A program made the position numbers and the translations under genes. From assembly GCA_902761625.1 (NCBI GenBank), contig CACWLH010000028.1, positions 1 through 41,295 on the forward strand: a DNA stretch of 41,295 nt, read 5' to 3'. Below, in pieces: positions 25,314 through 34,204 of the stretch (positions are counted from its first letter, which is position 1; each line of letters begins with the position of its first letter). The notes beneath the pieces are model-generated. The model was not told where the DNA came from. It did not search any database and saw only the letters and a list, made by a program, of their open reading frames with translations. Source of the DNA: an uncultured Erysipelotrichaceae bacterium. Lineage in GTDB: Bacteria > Bacillota_I > Bacilli_A > Erysipelotrichales > Erysipelotrichaceae.

Positions 25314-25341
25314 TTGAAAATTCATAGGTTTCCTCTATAAT
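25314..25341 (+). promoter_or_regulatory. Promoter of the pheST T-box leader
   Basis: TTGAAA at 25314-25319 and TATAAT at 25336-25341, 16 bp spacing. The -35 begins right after the stop codon of the preceding gene. Confidence 0.75.
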
Positions 25342-25347
25342 CAATTA

Positions 25348-25590
25348 GGTAAAGCGTTTAAAGGAAAGACCAGTATCCGGCCAAGCCTGAGACAAGAGAG
25401 AGGATCATATGCTGAAAGATTCTCATCAGAAACATCCGGTGAATTCACTTTCCCAGTGAGGCCAATCCCCTCCGTGCGCCCGCGTTAAGGGCATAATCAA
25501 GGTGCGTGTTCAAAAAGCGAACACGAATCAGGATGGTACCGCGTGTCATGCGTTCCTGTAATATGAGGAACGCTTTTATTTTTGGAGGAA
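25348..25590 (+). promoter_or_regulatory. T-box riboswitch (tRNA-Phe sensing) of pheST
   Basis: The leader carries the T-box sequence AATCAGGATGGTACCGCG at 25526-25543, whose UGGU pairs with uncharged tRNA acceptor ends carrying A73, as expected for tRNA-Phe. Upstream lie an AGTA bulge motif near 25370 and GAATTCAC near 25441, with a possible UUC specifier at 25444. A terminator follows. Uncharged tRNA-Phe should favour antitermination and raise synthetase expression. Confidence 0.92.
25550..25582 (+). terminator. Regulated terminator of the T-box leader
   Basis: GCGTTCCT and AGGAACGC around an eight-base loop, followed by TTTTATTTTT; its first arm is just downstream of the T-box sequence so the antiterminator can compete with it. 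Confidence 0.88.
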
Positions 25591-25593
25591 AAA

Positions 25594-26628
25594 ATGGACA
25601 GGATCACAGAAGTACAGAATGAGGCGCTCTCTGCCATTGAAAGCGCGCAGAGTCCGGAAGAGCTGCAGCAGGTCAGAATCAAGTATCTTGGCAAAAAAGG
25701 CAGCATCCAGGCGCTCATGAGCGAGATGAAGTCGCTTTCCAAAGAGGAAAAACCGGTATTCGGACAGAAGGTCAACCTGTGCAAGCAGGCAGTCAGTGAA
25801 GCCATTGAAAAAGCCCAGGCACAGCTGGAAGCCAAGGCCCTTGAGGCACAGCTGATCAAGGATAAGCTGGATATCACACTCAACGGCACAAAGAGCGAAA
25901 AGGGAACGATGCATCCGCTGCATATGATTCAGCAGGAGATCGAAGACCTCTTCATCGGCATGGGATACAAGATTGCCGAGGGACCGGAAGTCGAAGAGGA
26001 TTACTACAACTTCGAGCTTGCCAACATTCCCAAGGATCATCCGGCAAGAGAAATGCAGGATACCTTCTATATTGATCCCAACACACTGTTAAGAACCCAT
26101 ACAACCGCAATGCAGATGAGAGAGCTTGAAAAGGCGAAGGGACAGACTCCCATCAAGCTGATCTGCCCGGGCAAGGTTTACAGACGTGATGACGATGACG
26201 CCACCCATTCCCACCAGTTCACCCAGTGTGAAGGTCTGGTTGTGGGCGAACATATCACGCTGGCGGATCTCAAGGGAACCCTTGAGTTCATGGCCAACAG
26301 AATGTTCGGCGAAGGCCGTCAGATCCGTTTCCGTCCTTCCTACTTCCCGTTCACAGAGCCTTCCGTTGAAGTCGATGTGTCCTGCCCGTTCTGCAACGGC
26401 AAGGGCTGCAATGTCTGCAAGGGCAGCGGCTGGATTGAAATCCTCGGTGCCGGCATGGTTCATCCCCATGTGCTGGAAATGAACGGCTTTGATTCCGAGA
26501 AGTGCACCGGCTTCGCTTTCGGTGTCGGTCTTGAAAGAGTCGCGATGCTCAAGTACGGCATCGATGACATCCGCAATTTCTATATCAACGACGAACGCTT
26601 CCTCAAAACGTTCGACCGTTTCGACTGA
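25594..26628 (+). CDS. pheS: Phenylalanine-tRNA ligase alpha subunit
   Basis: PheS is the catalytic alpha chain of the alpha2beta2 synthetase that charges tRNA-Phe. At 344 residues it equals the usual Firmicute length. Visible are the N-terminal coiled-coil tRNA-binding region, the class II core with [50 protein letters not shown] and [17 protein letters not shown], and motif 3 [14 protein letters not shown] CxxC-x4-CxxC insert ([12 protein letters not shown]) is common in this lineage. GGAGG lies close to ATG 25594. It is the first gene of the T-box-controlled operon with pheT. Confidence 0.98.
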   Translation: MDRITEVQNEALSAIESAQSPEELQQVRIKYLGKKGSIQALMSEMKSLSKEEKPVFGQKVNLCKQAVSEAIEKAQAQLEAKALEAQLIKDKLDITLNGTKSEKGTMHPLHMIQQEIEDLFIGMGYKIAEGPEVEEDYYNFELANIPKDHPAREMQDTFYIDPNTLLRTHTTAMQMRELEKAKGQTPIKLICPGKVYRRDDDDATHSHQFTQCEGLVVGEHITLADLKGTLEFMANRMFGEGRQIRFRPSYFPFTEPSVEVDVSCPFCNGKGCNVCKGSGWIEILGAGMVHPHVLEMNGFDSEKCTGFAFGVGLERVAMLKYGIDDIRNFYINDERFLKTFDRFD

Positions 26629-26642
26629 GGAGGTTTTGAAAC

Positions 26643-29042
26643 ATGAGATTAAGTTATAAATGGCTGAGTGAATATGTCGATCTCTCCGGTATCTCACCCG
26701 AAGAGCTCGCTGACAAGATGACCACCGCCGGTCTTGAGGTGGAAGGCATTGAACCGCTTGCCCAGGGCACCCATCTGGTCATCGGTGAGGTTCTTTCCTC
26801 CGAAGATGTCGAAGGAACCCATCTGCACATTACCCAGACAAGAATCGGCGACAAGCCTGAAGATGTTCTGCAGATCGTCTGCGGCGCTCCCAACTGCCGT
26901 GCCGGTCTGAAAGTCATCGTCGCCCTTGACGGGGCTGAGCTGCCTGGCGGAACGATCCATGTCAGACCGCTCAGAGGCATCGATTCCAACGGTATGCTTT
27001 GCGCGCTCTATGAGCTTGGCGTTGATAAAAAGTATCTGACTGAATATCAGTGCAGCGGCATTGAGGAACTTCCTGCCGATGCGCCGGTCGGTGAAACAGA
27101 TGTGCTCGGCTATCTCGGATATGATGATACCGTGCTCGATGTTTCCCTGACTCCCAACCGTGCGGACTGCTCCTCCATGTGGAACATGGCCAAGGAAGTC
27201 GGCGCCATCCTGCACCGCGAAGTGAAGTGGCCTGATTATGCGGGCAAGGCCGATATCGGTGAAGAGGGCACATTCAGAGTCTCCTCCGCAACCGAAAAGT
27301 GCTCCGCATTCTTAGGCAAGGTTGTCAACCATGTGGAAGTCGGACCTTCCCCGAAGTGGATGGTCAACTACCTCCATGCGGCAGGCATGAATTCCATCAA
27401 CAACGTTGTCGATATCTCCAACTTCGTCATGCTGGAAACAGGCCAGCCTCTGCACTATTACAACCTGGCCAAGCTTCCCGCCCGTGAGATCACCGTTGTC
27501 GATGACATCGAAATGAAGATGACCGCGCTTGATGGCGTTGAGTTTGAAATCCAGAAGGGCGATCTTGTGATCACCACAGGCGGTCAGCCGACCGGTATCG
27601 CCGGCATCATGGGCGGCGAGGAATCCATGATTGATGAGACCACAAATGCGATCTTCATCGAGGCCGCAAACTTCGATGCGACCAGTGTCAGAAGAAGCTC
27701 CATCCGTCTCAACCTGATCACCGAGGCAGCCCAGCGCTTCACCAAGGGACTCGAACCGCTCTCCATGCAGAAGGCGGTTGACCGTTCGGTTGAGCTGCTC
27801 ACAAAGTATGCCAACGCTTCCGGCTTTGAGAAGACCGTCAGCTGCGGCGACTTCACCTATGAGCCCAAGGTTGTCAAAGAGACACTGACACACTGCAATG
27901 ATCTGCTTGGCACAGAGTTCACCATGGACCAGGTCAAGGAAGTTCTGACATGGCTTGACTTCAAGCCGGAAATCAACGGCGATGAGATCACCTGCACAAT
28001 TCCTTCCTACCGTACAGATATCGAAAGACAGGCTGACATCGATGAGGAAATCATCCGTCTGATCGGCTTTGACTCCCTCAAGAGCACTCTGCCGTTCATG
28101 GAAGCCACAGTCGGCAGACTCACACCGGCGCAGAAGATCAGAAGAACGATCGGCGAACTGATGAGAGCCAACGGTCTCAATGAGATCATCACCTATACAC
28201 TTGTGCCGCAGGATTACATCGACAATGCCTTCGACGCAGCAGGCGACGCAATCGCGCTGGCCATGCCGATGAGCGATGCGAAGAAGTATATCCGCTCCTC
28301 ACTGCTCAATTCCGTACTGGAATGCGTGCAGTACAATGAGGCGCACCAGAACAATTCCTGTTCCTTCTATGAAATTTCCAAGGTTTATTCCGTAAAGGGC
28401 GAGGAAGAGCGTCTTGCCGTTGTCTTTGATGGAAACCTCGAAGAGGACAAACTGCACAAGATCGCAAAACCCGGCGATTTCTATGCGATGAAGGGACTGA
28501 TCATGTCCATGCTCAAGAAGCTCGGCTTCTTCGGCGGACGCATCCAGATCAGAGAAAACACAAAGGATACCGTTCACTTCCATCCGTTCCGTTCTGCTGA
28601 ATTATGGATGGACAAGAAGTTCCTCGGTGTCTTCGGTGACATCCATCCCGCCTATGCGAAGAAGTTCGATCTGAAAAAGAGCGTTGTCTATGCCGAACTG
28701 AAACTGGATCAGCTGTTTGAAACAAGAGGAACCAGAATGAAGTTCGTGCCGCTGGAGCGCTATCCGGCTGTTTCCAGAGACATCGCGGTTGTCACTGACC
28801 GTGAAACCAGCGCACAGCAGATCACCAACACCATCAACAAGGCAGGCGGAAAGCTTCTGCGCAATGTTGAAATCTTCGATATCTACGAAGGCGAACATGT
28901 CGAGGCAGGCAAGAAGAGCGTGGCTCTTCGCGTCACCTACCAGGCTGCTGACCATACTCTTAAGGAAGAGGAAATCAGCACCGTGCACAAGGCCATCCTT
29001 GATGCGCTCGCAAAGAAGCTCAACGCGGAACTGCGTGCCTGA
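26643..29042 (+). CDS. pheT: Phenylalanine-tRNA ligase beta subunit
   Basis: PheT is the beta chain, responsible for tRNA binding and editing of Tyr-tRNA-Phe. The 799-residue protein shows the full bacterial order: N-terminal tRNA-binding (EMAP-like) domain from about 40 to 150 (IGEVLSSEDVEGTHLHI, IVCGAPNCRAG), B3/B4 editing domain, B5 domain near 400-480 (CTIPSYRTDIERQADIDEEIIRLIG), the inactive class II-like core, and the C-terminal FDX-ACB domain (LERYPAVSRDIAVVTDRE). It starts 14 bases after pheS with GAGGAGG upstream. Nothing unusual. Confidence 0.98.
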   Translation: MRLSYKWLSEYVDLSGISPEELADKMTTAGLEVEGIEPLAQGTHLVIGEVLSSEDVEGTHLHITQTRIGDKPEDVLQIVCGAPNCRAGLKVIVALDGAELPGGTIHVRPLRGIDSNGMLCALYELGVDKKYLTEYQCSGIEELPADAPVGETDVLGYLGYDDTVLDVSLTPNRADCSSMWNMAKEVGAILHREVKWPDYAGKADIGEEGTFRVSSATEKCSAFLGKVVNHVEVGPSPKWMVNYLHAAGMNSINNVVDISNFVMLETGQPLHYYNLAKLPAREITVVDDIEMKMTALDGVEFEIQKGDLVITTGGQPTGIAGIMGGEESMIDETTNAIFIEAANFDATSVRRSSIRLNLITEAAQRFTKGLEPLSMQKAVDRSVELLTKYANASGFEKTVSCGDFTYEPKVVKETLTHCNDLLGTEFTMDQVKEVLTWLDFKPEINGDEITCTIPSYRTDIERQADIDEEIIRLIGFDSLKSTLPFMEATVGRLTPAQKIRRTIGELMRANGLNEIITYTLVPQDYIDNAFDAAGDAIALAMPMSDAKKYIRSSLLNSVLECVQYNEAHQNNSCSFYEISKVYSVKGEEERLAVVFDGNLEEDKLHKIAKPGDFYAMKGLIMSMLKKLGFFGGRIQIRENTKDTVHFHPFRSAELWMDKKFLGVFGDIHPAYAKKFDLKKSVVYAELKLDQLFETRGTRMKFVPLERYPAVSRDIAVVTDRETSAQQITNTINKAGGKLLRNVEIFDIYEGEHVEAGKKSVALRVTYQAADHTLKEEEISTVHKAILDALAKKLNAELRA

Positions 29043-29057
29043 ATCAACAAATGATGT

Positions 29058-29090
29058 AACCGGAAGTTTATAACAGCTTCCGGTTTTTTC
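29058..29090 (+). terminator. Terminator of pheST
   Basis: AACCGGAAG and CTTCCGGTT, perfect 9-bp stem, followed by TTTTTC. Confidence 0.9.
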
Positions 29091-29249
29091 GTGCAATTGG
29101 TTCATAGGTACAGACTTTCAATCTGACCGTTTTTTACACAATCGCAAAATGATAGACACATGTTGCTTTTTTACAACAATGCCTCACCGTAAAACCGGTC
29201 ACGGGTGTAAAATACATGTAACAGGTCATGAAAGGGGATAAGAATAATT

Positions 29250-30641
29250 ATGACTGGGTTACCTTTAATCATTGTTTTCATTTTAGCCATCGTCGTTATG
29301 ATTTTCATGATTTCGAAATTCAAGATTCATCCGTTTATTTCGATCATGCTGATCTCACTGGTGCTGGGAATCATCGCCGGCATTCCTGTCGTTGACAAGA
29401 CTCTTGAGGACGGAACCAAGATCTCCGGTCTGGCAAGCGTTATCGGCGCAGGCTTCTCCGGAACCTTCTCCTCCATCGGTATCGTCATCATTCTCGGCGC
29501 GCTCATCGGAAGTGTCCTTGAAGTCACAGGCGCCGCGCTCAAGCTGGCCGATATGGTCATCAAACTCGTCGGTGAAAAGAATCCGGTTCTCGCGGTTGAA
29601 CTGATGGGCTGGGTTGTTTCCATTCCGGTATTCTGCGATTCAGGCTTCGTCATTCTGAACCCGATCAGAAAAGCCATCGCACAGCGCACCAAAGAGTCCA
29701 GCGTTGCCATGACAGTCGGTCTGGCTTCCGGTCTCTACATTTCTCACGTATTCATTCCGCCGACACCGGGTCCCATCGCTGCGGCCAACACATTAGGCAT
29801 CGGCGACAATCTGCTTCTGGTTATGGCGCTTGGTGCAGTCTGCTCCATCTTCCCGCTGATCGCTGGTCTCTTCTATGCGAAATTCATCGGCAAGCGTGTC
29901 AAGGCTGATGATGAAGCCGGTGAAGGCGAAGTCGTAAAGACATATGAGGAGCTCGTTGCCGAATACGGCAAACTGCCCAGCGGATTCTCCTCACTGGCTC
30001 CGATCATTGTTCCGATCATTCTGATGTCCCTGTCTTCCATCGCAACCATGACAAAGATGAAGGGCGGTTTCGCGGATATGATCAACTTCCTGGGAACACC
30101 GATCATCGCGCTGGCAGTCGGCGCAGGCTTTGCGGCAGCTCAGCTGGCAGGCGCAGGCAAGATGGACAAATTCTATGACATCACCAATGACACTCTGAAG
30201 ACAGTCGGTCCGATTCTGTTCGTCACAGCAGCCGGCGGCGTTCTCGGCAAGGTCATCGCTGCTTCCGATATGGTCAACTATATTTCCGAACACGCAACTG
30301 TTCTTTCAACAATGGGAATCTTCTTCCCGTTCCTGCTCTCGGCAATTCTCAAATCCGCACAGGGATCTTCAACCGTTGCATTGACAACCACAGCAGGCAT
30401 CGTCGCTCCGCTGCTGCCGGTGCTCGGCTTCACATCACCGATCCGTGTCACTCTGGTATGCATGGCAATCGGCGCAGGCGCAATGACAGTCTCCCATGCC
30501 AATGACTCCTACTTCTGGGTTGTCACAAACTTCGGCGCAATGTCTCCGGAGCGCGGCTATAAGACACAGACTGTAAACACCCTGGTGATGGGTGTTGCGG
30601 CAATCATTGAAATTGCGATTCTCAGCTTCATCTTCCATTGA
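29250..30641 (+). CDS. GntP family permease, probable glycerate/gluconate:H+ symporter
   Basis: A 463-residue transporter of the GntP family (gluconate, glycerate and related hydroxy acids), with about 12-14 membrane segments. Typical sections are KIHPFISIMLISLVLGIIAGIP near the N-terminus, PVFCDSGFVILNPI, HVFIPPTPGPIAAA, LKSAQGSSTVALTTTAGI and SHANDSYFWVVTNFG. AAAGGGGA precedes the ATG. The next gene, 14 bases downstream, is a glycerate kinase, so the substrate is most likely D-glycerate. The 207-base gap before it holds only a possible promoter (TGTAAAAT near 29206) that I could not define well. Confidence 0.92.
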   Translation: MTGLPLIIVFILAIVVMIFMISKFKIHPFISIMLISLVLGIIAGIPVVDKTLEDGTKISGLASVIGAGFSGTFSSIGIVIILGALIGSVLEVTGAALKLADMVIKLVGEKNPVLAVELMGWVVSIPVFCDSGFVILNPIRKAIAQRTKESSVAMTVGLASGLYISHVFIPPTPGPIAAANTLGIGDNLLLVMALGAVCSIFPLIAGLFYAKFIGKRVKADDEAGEGEVVKTYEELVAEYGKLPSGFSSLAPIIVPIILMSLSSIATMTKMKGGFADMINFLGTPIIALAVGAGFAAAQLAGAGKMDKFYDITNDTLKTVGPILFVTAAGGVLGKVIAASDMVNYISEHATVLSTMGIFFPFLLSAILKSAQGSSTVALTTTAGIVAPLLPVLGFTSPIRVTLVCMAIGAGAMTVSHANDSYFWVVTNFGAMSPERGYKTQTVNTLVMGVAAIIEIAILSFIFH

Positions 30642-30655
30642 TAACAGGAGATAAT

Positions 30656-31795
30656 ATGAAACTATTATTTGCTTCAGACAGCTTCAAAGGCTCATTGAGC
30701 AGTGAGAAGACCGTTGAACTGCTTGCCAGAGCCGCAAAAGACGTATTCGGCGATGTCGAATACGAAGGCGTGCCGGTCAGCGACGGCGGCGAAGGTACCG
30801 TGGATGCGGTGGTTGCCGCGGAACACGGAACCAAAATCAGTGTCGATGTCTATGGTCCTTTGATGACACGTATCAAAGCCGAATACGGCAGACTTGATGA
30901 CAACCGCGCTGTCATTGAAATGGCAGCCGCTTCCGGACTTCCTCTGATCAAGCGTGAAGAACGCAATCCGCTTAACACAACCACATACGGCACCGGCGAA
31001 CTGATCAGGGATGCCCTTGAAAGAGGATTCCGCGATCTCTCCATCGCGATCGGCGGATCCGCCACCAATGACGGCGGCATGGGCTGCATGCGTGCGCTTG
31101 GTGTAAAGTTCCTCGATGCCCGAGGCAATGAGCTTCAGGGCAACGGAAGCGATCTTGAACGAGTCGCATCCATCGATGTGTCCGGACTGGATCCACGCAT
31201 CAAAGACACTAAGATCACAGTCATGTGCGATGTCACAAATCCTCTGACCGGCAAGGATGGCGCTACTTACACATTCGGTGCCCAGAAAGGCGCAACCCCT
31301 GAAATGCAGGCGCGTCTCGAAGCCGGCATGCTCAATTACAAGAGCGTGATCATGAAACAGTTCGGCTTTGACCCGGATGATATCCCGGGCAGCGGCGCGG
31401 CCGGCGGTCTTGGCACCGCCTTGATGGTATTCCTGAAAGGTGAGATGCGCTCAGGTATTGAAACCGTTCTGGATCTGATCAAATTCGATGAAAGACTCGA
31501 AGGCGTTGATCTTTGCGTCACAGGCGAAGGCAGAACCGACTGGCAGAGCTGCTTCGGCAAAGTCATGCAGGGCGTCGGAATGCACGCAAAGGCAAAGGGT
31601 GTTCCGGTTCTCGGACTCTCTGGGGGCCTGGGCAAGGATGCCATGAACATCTGCGATTATGGTGTGAATTCATTGATGACCACAGTCAATTCACCGATGG
31701 ACATCACCGAAGCGATCGCCAGAGCTGAAGAGCTCTATTACGAAGGCGCTGTACGCATGTTCCGTTTTGTCAAAACGGGCATGGATATGCGCTGA
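30656..31795 (+). CDS. glxK: Glycerate kinase (GlxK/GarK family)
   Basis: Phosphorylates D-glycerate with ATP, giving 2-phosphoglycerate in this family, which enters glycolysis. The 379-residue protein is of normal length. Family sequences include FASDSFKGSLSSEKTVELLARA at the N-terminus, VPVSDGGEGTVDAV, IAIGGSATNDGGMGCMRALG, GSGAAGGLGTALMVFL and VTGEGRTDWQS. The ATG at 30656 follows ACAGGAGA; a TTG upstream would overlap that site. It forms an operon with the GntP permease, making an uptake and activation pair for glycerate. Confidence 0.96.
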   Translation: MKLLFASDSFKGSLSSEKTVELLARAAKDVFGDVEYEGVPVSDGGEGTVDAVVAAEHGTKISVDVYGPLMTRIKAEYGRLDDNRAVIEMAAASGLPLIKREERNPLNTTTYGTGELIRDALERGFRDLSIAIGGSATNDGGMGCMRALGVKFLDARGNELQGNGSDLERVASIDVSGLDPRIKDTKITVMCDVTNPLTGKDGATYTFGAQKGATPEMQARLEAGMLNYKSVIMKQFGFDPDDIPGSGAAGGLGTALMVFLKGEMRSGIETVLDLIKFDERLEGVDLCVTGEGRTDWQSCFGKVMQGVGMHAKAKGVPVLGLSGGLGKDAMNICDYGVNSLMTTVNSPMDITEAIARAEELYYEGAVRMFRFVKTGMDMR

Positions 31796-31812
31796 GCCAT
31801 TCAAACAAACGA

Positions 31813-31854
31813 AAGGATCAGAAGGCACATCAAGGTCTTCTGATCCTTTTCTTC
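31813..31854 (+). terminator. Terminator of the gntP-glxK operon
   Basis: A perfect 12-bp stem, AAGGATCAGAAG and CTTCTGATCCTT, followed by TTCTTCT. Confidence 0.9.
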
Positions 31855-31890
31855 TGCTTCATTTTAAAATATGATCCTGCCTGAAAGAAG

Positions 31891-31943
31891 AAAGACCGCG
31901 GACATGTTCATATCCTCAGATGAACATATCTGCAGTCTTTTTG
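31891..31943. terminator. Bidirectional terminator between convergent operons
   Basis: AAAGAC / GTCTTT outer arms and GACATGTTCAT / ATGAACATATC inner arms with one mismatch. T tracts follow on both strands, immediately beyond the stop of the 2H phosphoesterase gene. Confidence 0.7.
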
Positions 31944-32474
31944 TTAACGGTATTGCCTGATCAGCTTCACCGGCTTCCAGATGTGATAGAGATCCATTCC
32001 CGTGATTTCAAGCGTGAACGGGAATATTTCCATGGCAGAGATCCGTTCATAAAGCCTCTGGATCTCTTCGTGATCCTTACTGATCGCCAGGGTGATATGC
32101 AGGAAAGGGGAAGTTTTTGCGCCAAGCGTCTGTTCCAGACTCTTTCTCATTTCCTCAAAGCCTTCAGAGGGCTTCACATTCAGATACAGCATCAGGCTGT
32201 TCTTTTCCGCACGCTTTAATGAAACCGCGCTCACCATTGCTGTGCATGGCCTTTCAAAACGGTATGCGTTAAGAAGGCTCAGATATTTCTCATCATCCTT
32301 CTTTGCCCAGTGAAACATCGTGATGTGATGCTTCAGGATACGCTCAGCTTCCTCACGCTGACAGTCACGTCCGTAAGGGATTTTGCAAAGCGACTTCGCA
32401 CCGGCTTTCTCAAACATGGCTTCAATCTTCTGATATCCGTCTTTTGAAAAGGCGGTCACAAGGGTATGTCCCAT
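31944..32474 (-). CDS. 2H phosphoesterase (2'-5' RNA ligase-like) superfamily protein
   Basis: A 176-residue protein with the two HxT motifs that define the 2H phosphoesterases: H50-I-T52 in LKHHITMFHW and H126-I-T128 in FLHITLAIS. The two halves each give one motif, as in LigT-like folds. Family members hydrolyse cyclic phosphodiesters or join 2'-5' RNA ends. The start ATG overlaps the stop of the upstream membrane-protein gene (TAATG), so it is translationally coupled to it, an odd partner for a soluble phosphoesterase. The substrate is unknown. Confidence 0.82.
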   Translation of the reverse strand: MGHTLVTAFSKDGYQKIEAMFEKAGAKSLCKIPYGRDCQREEAERILKHHITMFHWAKKDDEKYLSLLNAYRFERPCTAMVSAVSLKRAEKNSLMLYLNVKPSEGFEEMRKSLEQTLGAKTSPFLHITLAISKDHEEIQRLYERISAMEIFPFTLEITGMDLYHIWKPVKLIRQYR

Positions 32475-34204
32475 TATGATTTCTTCCTCTTGTTAATGAT
32501 GTTCATATATTCTGACCACCAGTTCATCTTCGATTTGATCAGGATCATGAAGACTAAGCCCATGATGGACATGGTGGAGGTAAGACGTCTGAGCGCGGTG
32601 TCCTCAAACAGAACGAAGTAATCGCCGTTACCCGCGTTGCGCACTTTGAGCAGACCGTCATCCGTTCTGCCGGTTTCAATCATCGTGAATGATTTGTCTG
32701 TCTTGTATGCCGTATATCCGTTGTACCAGGTCAATGGCAGGATCAGCTCTTCATCCGTTTCGCCATTGAGACTGAAGGAGAAATAGCCGGCTCTCTGACT
32801 GTATTCAATGTCCAGCTCATTGCCCAAAGCGTCCATGATCTTTCTGGTCTGTGTGCGGTAATCAGGATGCGGCCATGGCAGATAATCTCCGCCAGCCAGC
32901 TCCACCCGTACATAATCGGCGGAATAGCATGGATCGCATAACTGCCCATCCAGAACATCGCTCCATGTCATTGTGTCATCCATGCCGAAGGTTCTTGAAA
33001 GCACCGGCATCACATGCCAGACACACTCCGCGGATAACACCGCAATGCATGCAAAGACAAGCGGTTTCTTTCCAAGAATCTCATTCACACCGATTGCGGC
33101 GGGAATGCTTAACAGAAGAATGCCCAGTGTATTCAGCCTCCAGGGGAACTGGAGAATACGCATGGCATAAAGATATTTCCAGGGAACCAGCGAGCAGGGC
33201 AGCAGAATCATCAGATAGCCTGTGATGAGGGCGAAGGTGACCATTCTGTTTCTGTTTTCTTTTTTGACAAAGAGATATAACAGCGGCGCAAATTCCAGGA
33301 AGTAGCCGACATTGACAAGCATGGTCGCATCATGCGCTCTCGCATTTCCACCAACCGCAAAGACTGTGGTGTTGGCGAAATACTGCCAGAGATCCATGGA
33401 ATAATCGCTTAAGTTACTTCCTGAAGCAAAGTAATGAACCACCAGGGATTGTGAACCCAGCTGTTCCAGCATCGGCAATGTGAAGAAGGCGCTGATCAGA
33501 AACGCAAATCCGACGCCCTTAAGCAGAGCGACGAAGATATCCTTTTTCAGTGCATCCAGATACAGACCGAAGACCAGAATAAACAGGAACACGCCAAGCA
33601 CAAATGTCAGATTGTGACACAGGGCAAGAGCCCCCAGTGACAGGGCAAGGGTGAACCATCCTTCCGTATCCTGATCATGAAGGATCCGGTACAGCGCGCA
33701 TAACATTGCCGGCAAAGCAGCCAGGGCGAAGATTTCCCCAAGCGCGCCTCTGACATAGATATCCGTGATGTGATAATTCGAAAAGAGATATGCGGCTGCT
33801 GAGAGCCATACCGCCGGGGTATGATCATAGATCCGTCTGATCAGGTGCATCATCATGATCGATGAGATATAAACCGCGATGATCACATTGATCCTGTAAC
33901 AAAGCGCCAGCGGCACACCTGCCAGATGCAGCAGAGCCGAAGGAATCAGAAAGAGATCATTGTAAAACAAAGAGCTCGCATAACCGAAACCGTTGTTTTC
34001 ATATGGATAAATGGCAGGGAAGAAATCCCCGTCTTTGATCGCAAGAGAAAGATTCTCGATTCTGGAAAGGTGGAAGAAGGTGTCATGTTCCACAGGCGTA
34101 AATGATCTGATCATATACGGAAACATGAGCGCAACCGTCAATACCAGAGAGAACAGCAGATCCCATTTATATTTTTTCAGATAGTTTTTCAGCCAAAGTG
34201 CCAT
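32474..34204 (-). CDS. Multi-pass membrane protein of the 6-pyruvoyl-tetrahydropterin synthase-related family (GT-C-like)
   Basis: A 576-residue integral membrane protein with about 11-12 helices. The first loop carries TPVEHDTFFHLSRIENLSLAI and the AIYPYENNGFGYASSLFYND segment, characteristic of the PTPS-related membrane family (related to YfhO and GT-C enzymes), which is thought to transfer sugars from lipid carriers. A soluble beta-rich domain lies near the C-terminus before a final helix. ATG 34204 follows GGAGTGG; a GTG at 34216 is less likely. It overlaps the end of the PMT-like gene by 16 bp. The name refers only to a conserved region; there is no pterin synthase activity here. Confidence 0.85.
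   Translation of the reverse strand: MALWLKNYLKKYKWDLLFSLVLTVALMFPYMIRSFTPVEHDTFFHLSRIENLSLAIKDGDFFPAIYPYENNGFGYASSLFYNDLFLIPSALLHLAGVPLALCYRINVIIAVYISSIMMMHLIRRIYDHTPAVWLSAAAYLFSNYHITDIYVRGALGEIFALAALPAMLCALYRILHDQDTEGWFTLALSLGALALCHNLTFVLGVFLFILVFGLYLDALKKDIFVALLKGVGFAFLISAFFTLPMLEQLGSQSLVVHYFASGSNLSDYSMDLWQYFANTTVFAVGGNARAHDATMLVNVGYFLEFAPLLYLFVKKENRNRMVTFALITGYLMILLPCSLVPWKYLYAMRILQFPWRLNTLGILLLSIPAAIGVNEILGKKPLVFACIAVLSAECVWHVMPVLSRTFGMDDTMTWSDVLDGQLCDPCYSADYVRVELAGGDYLPWPHPDYRTQTRKIMDALGNELDIEYSQRAGYFSFSLNGETDEELILPLTWYNGYTAYKTDKSFTMIETGRTDDGLLKVRNAGNGDYFVLFEDTALRRLTSTMSIMGLVFMILIKSKMNWWSEYMNIINKRKKS

Noticed and set aside
25348-25362. TAAAGCGTTTA as a cre site in the T-box leader
   Set aside because: Mismatches the cre consensus at both ends and lies within the transcribed T-box RNA.
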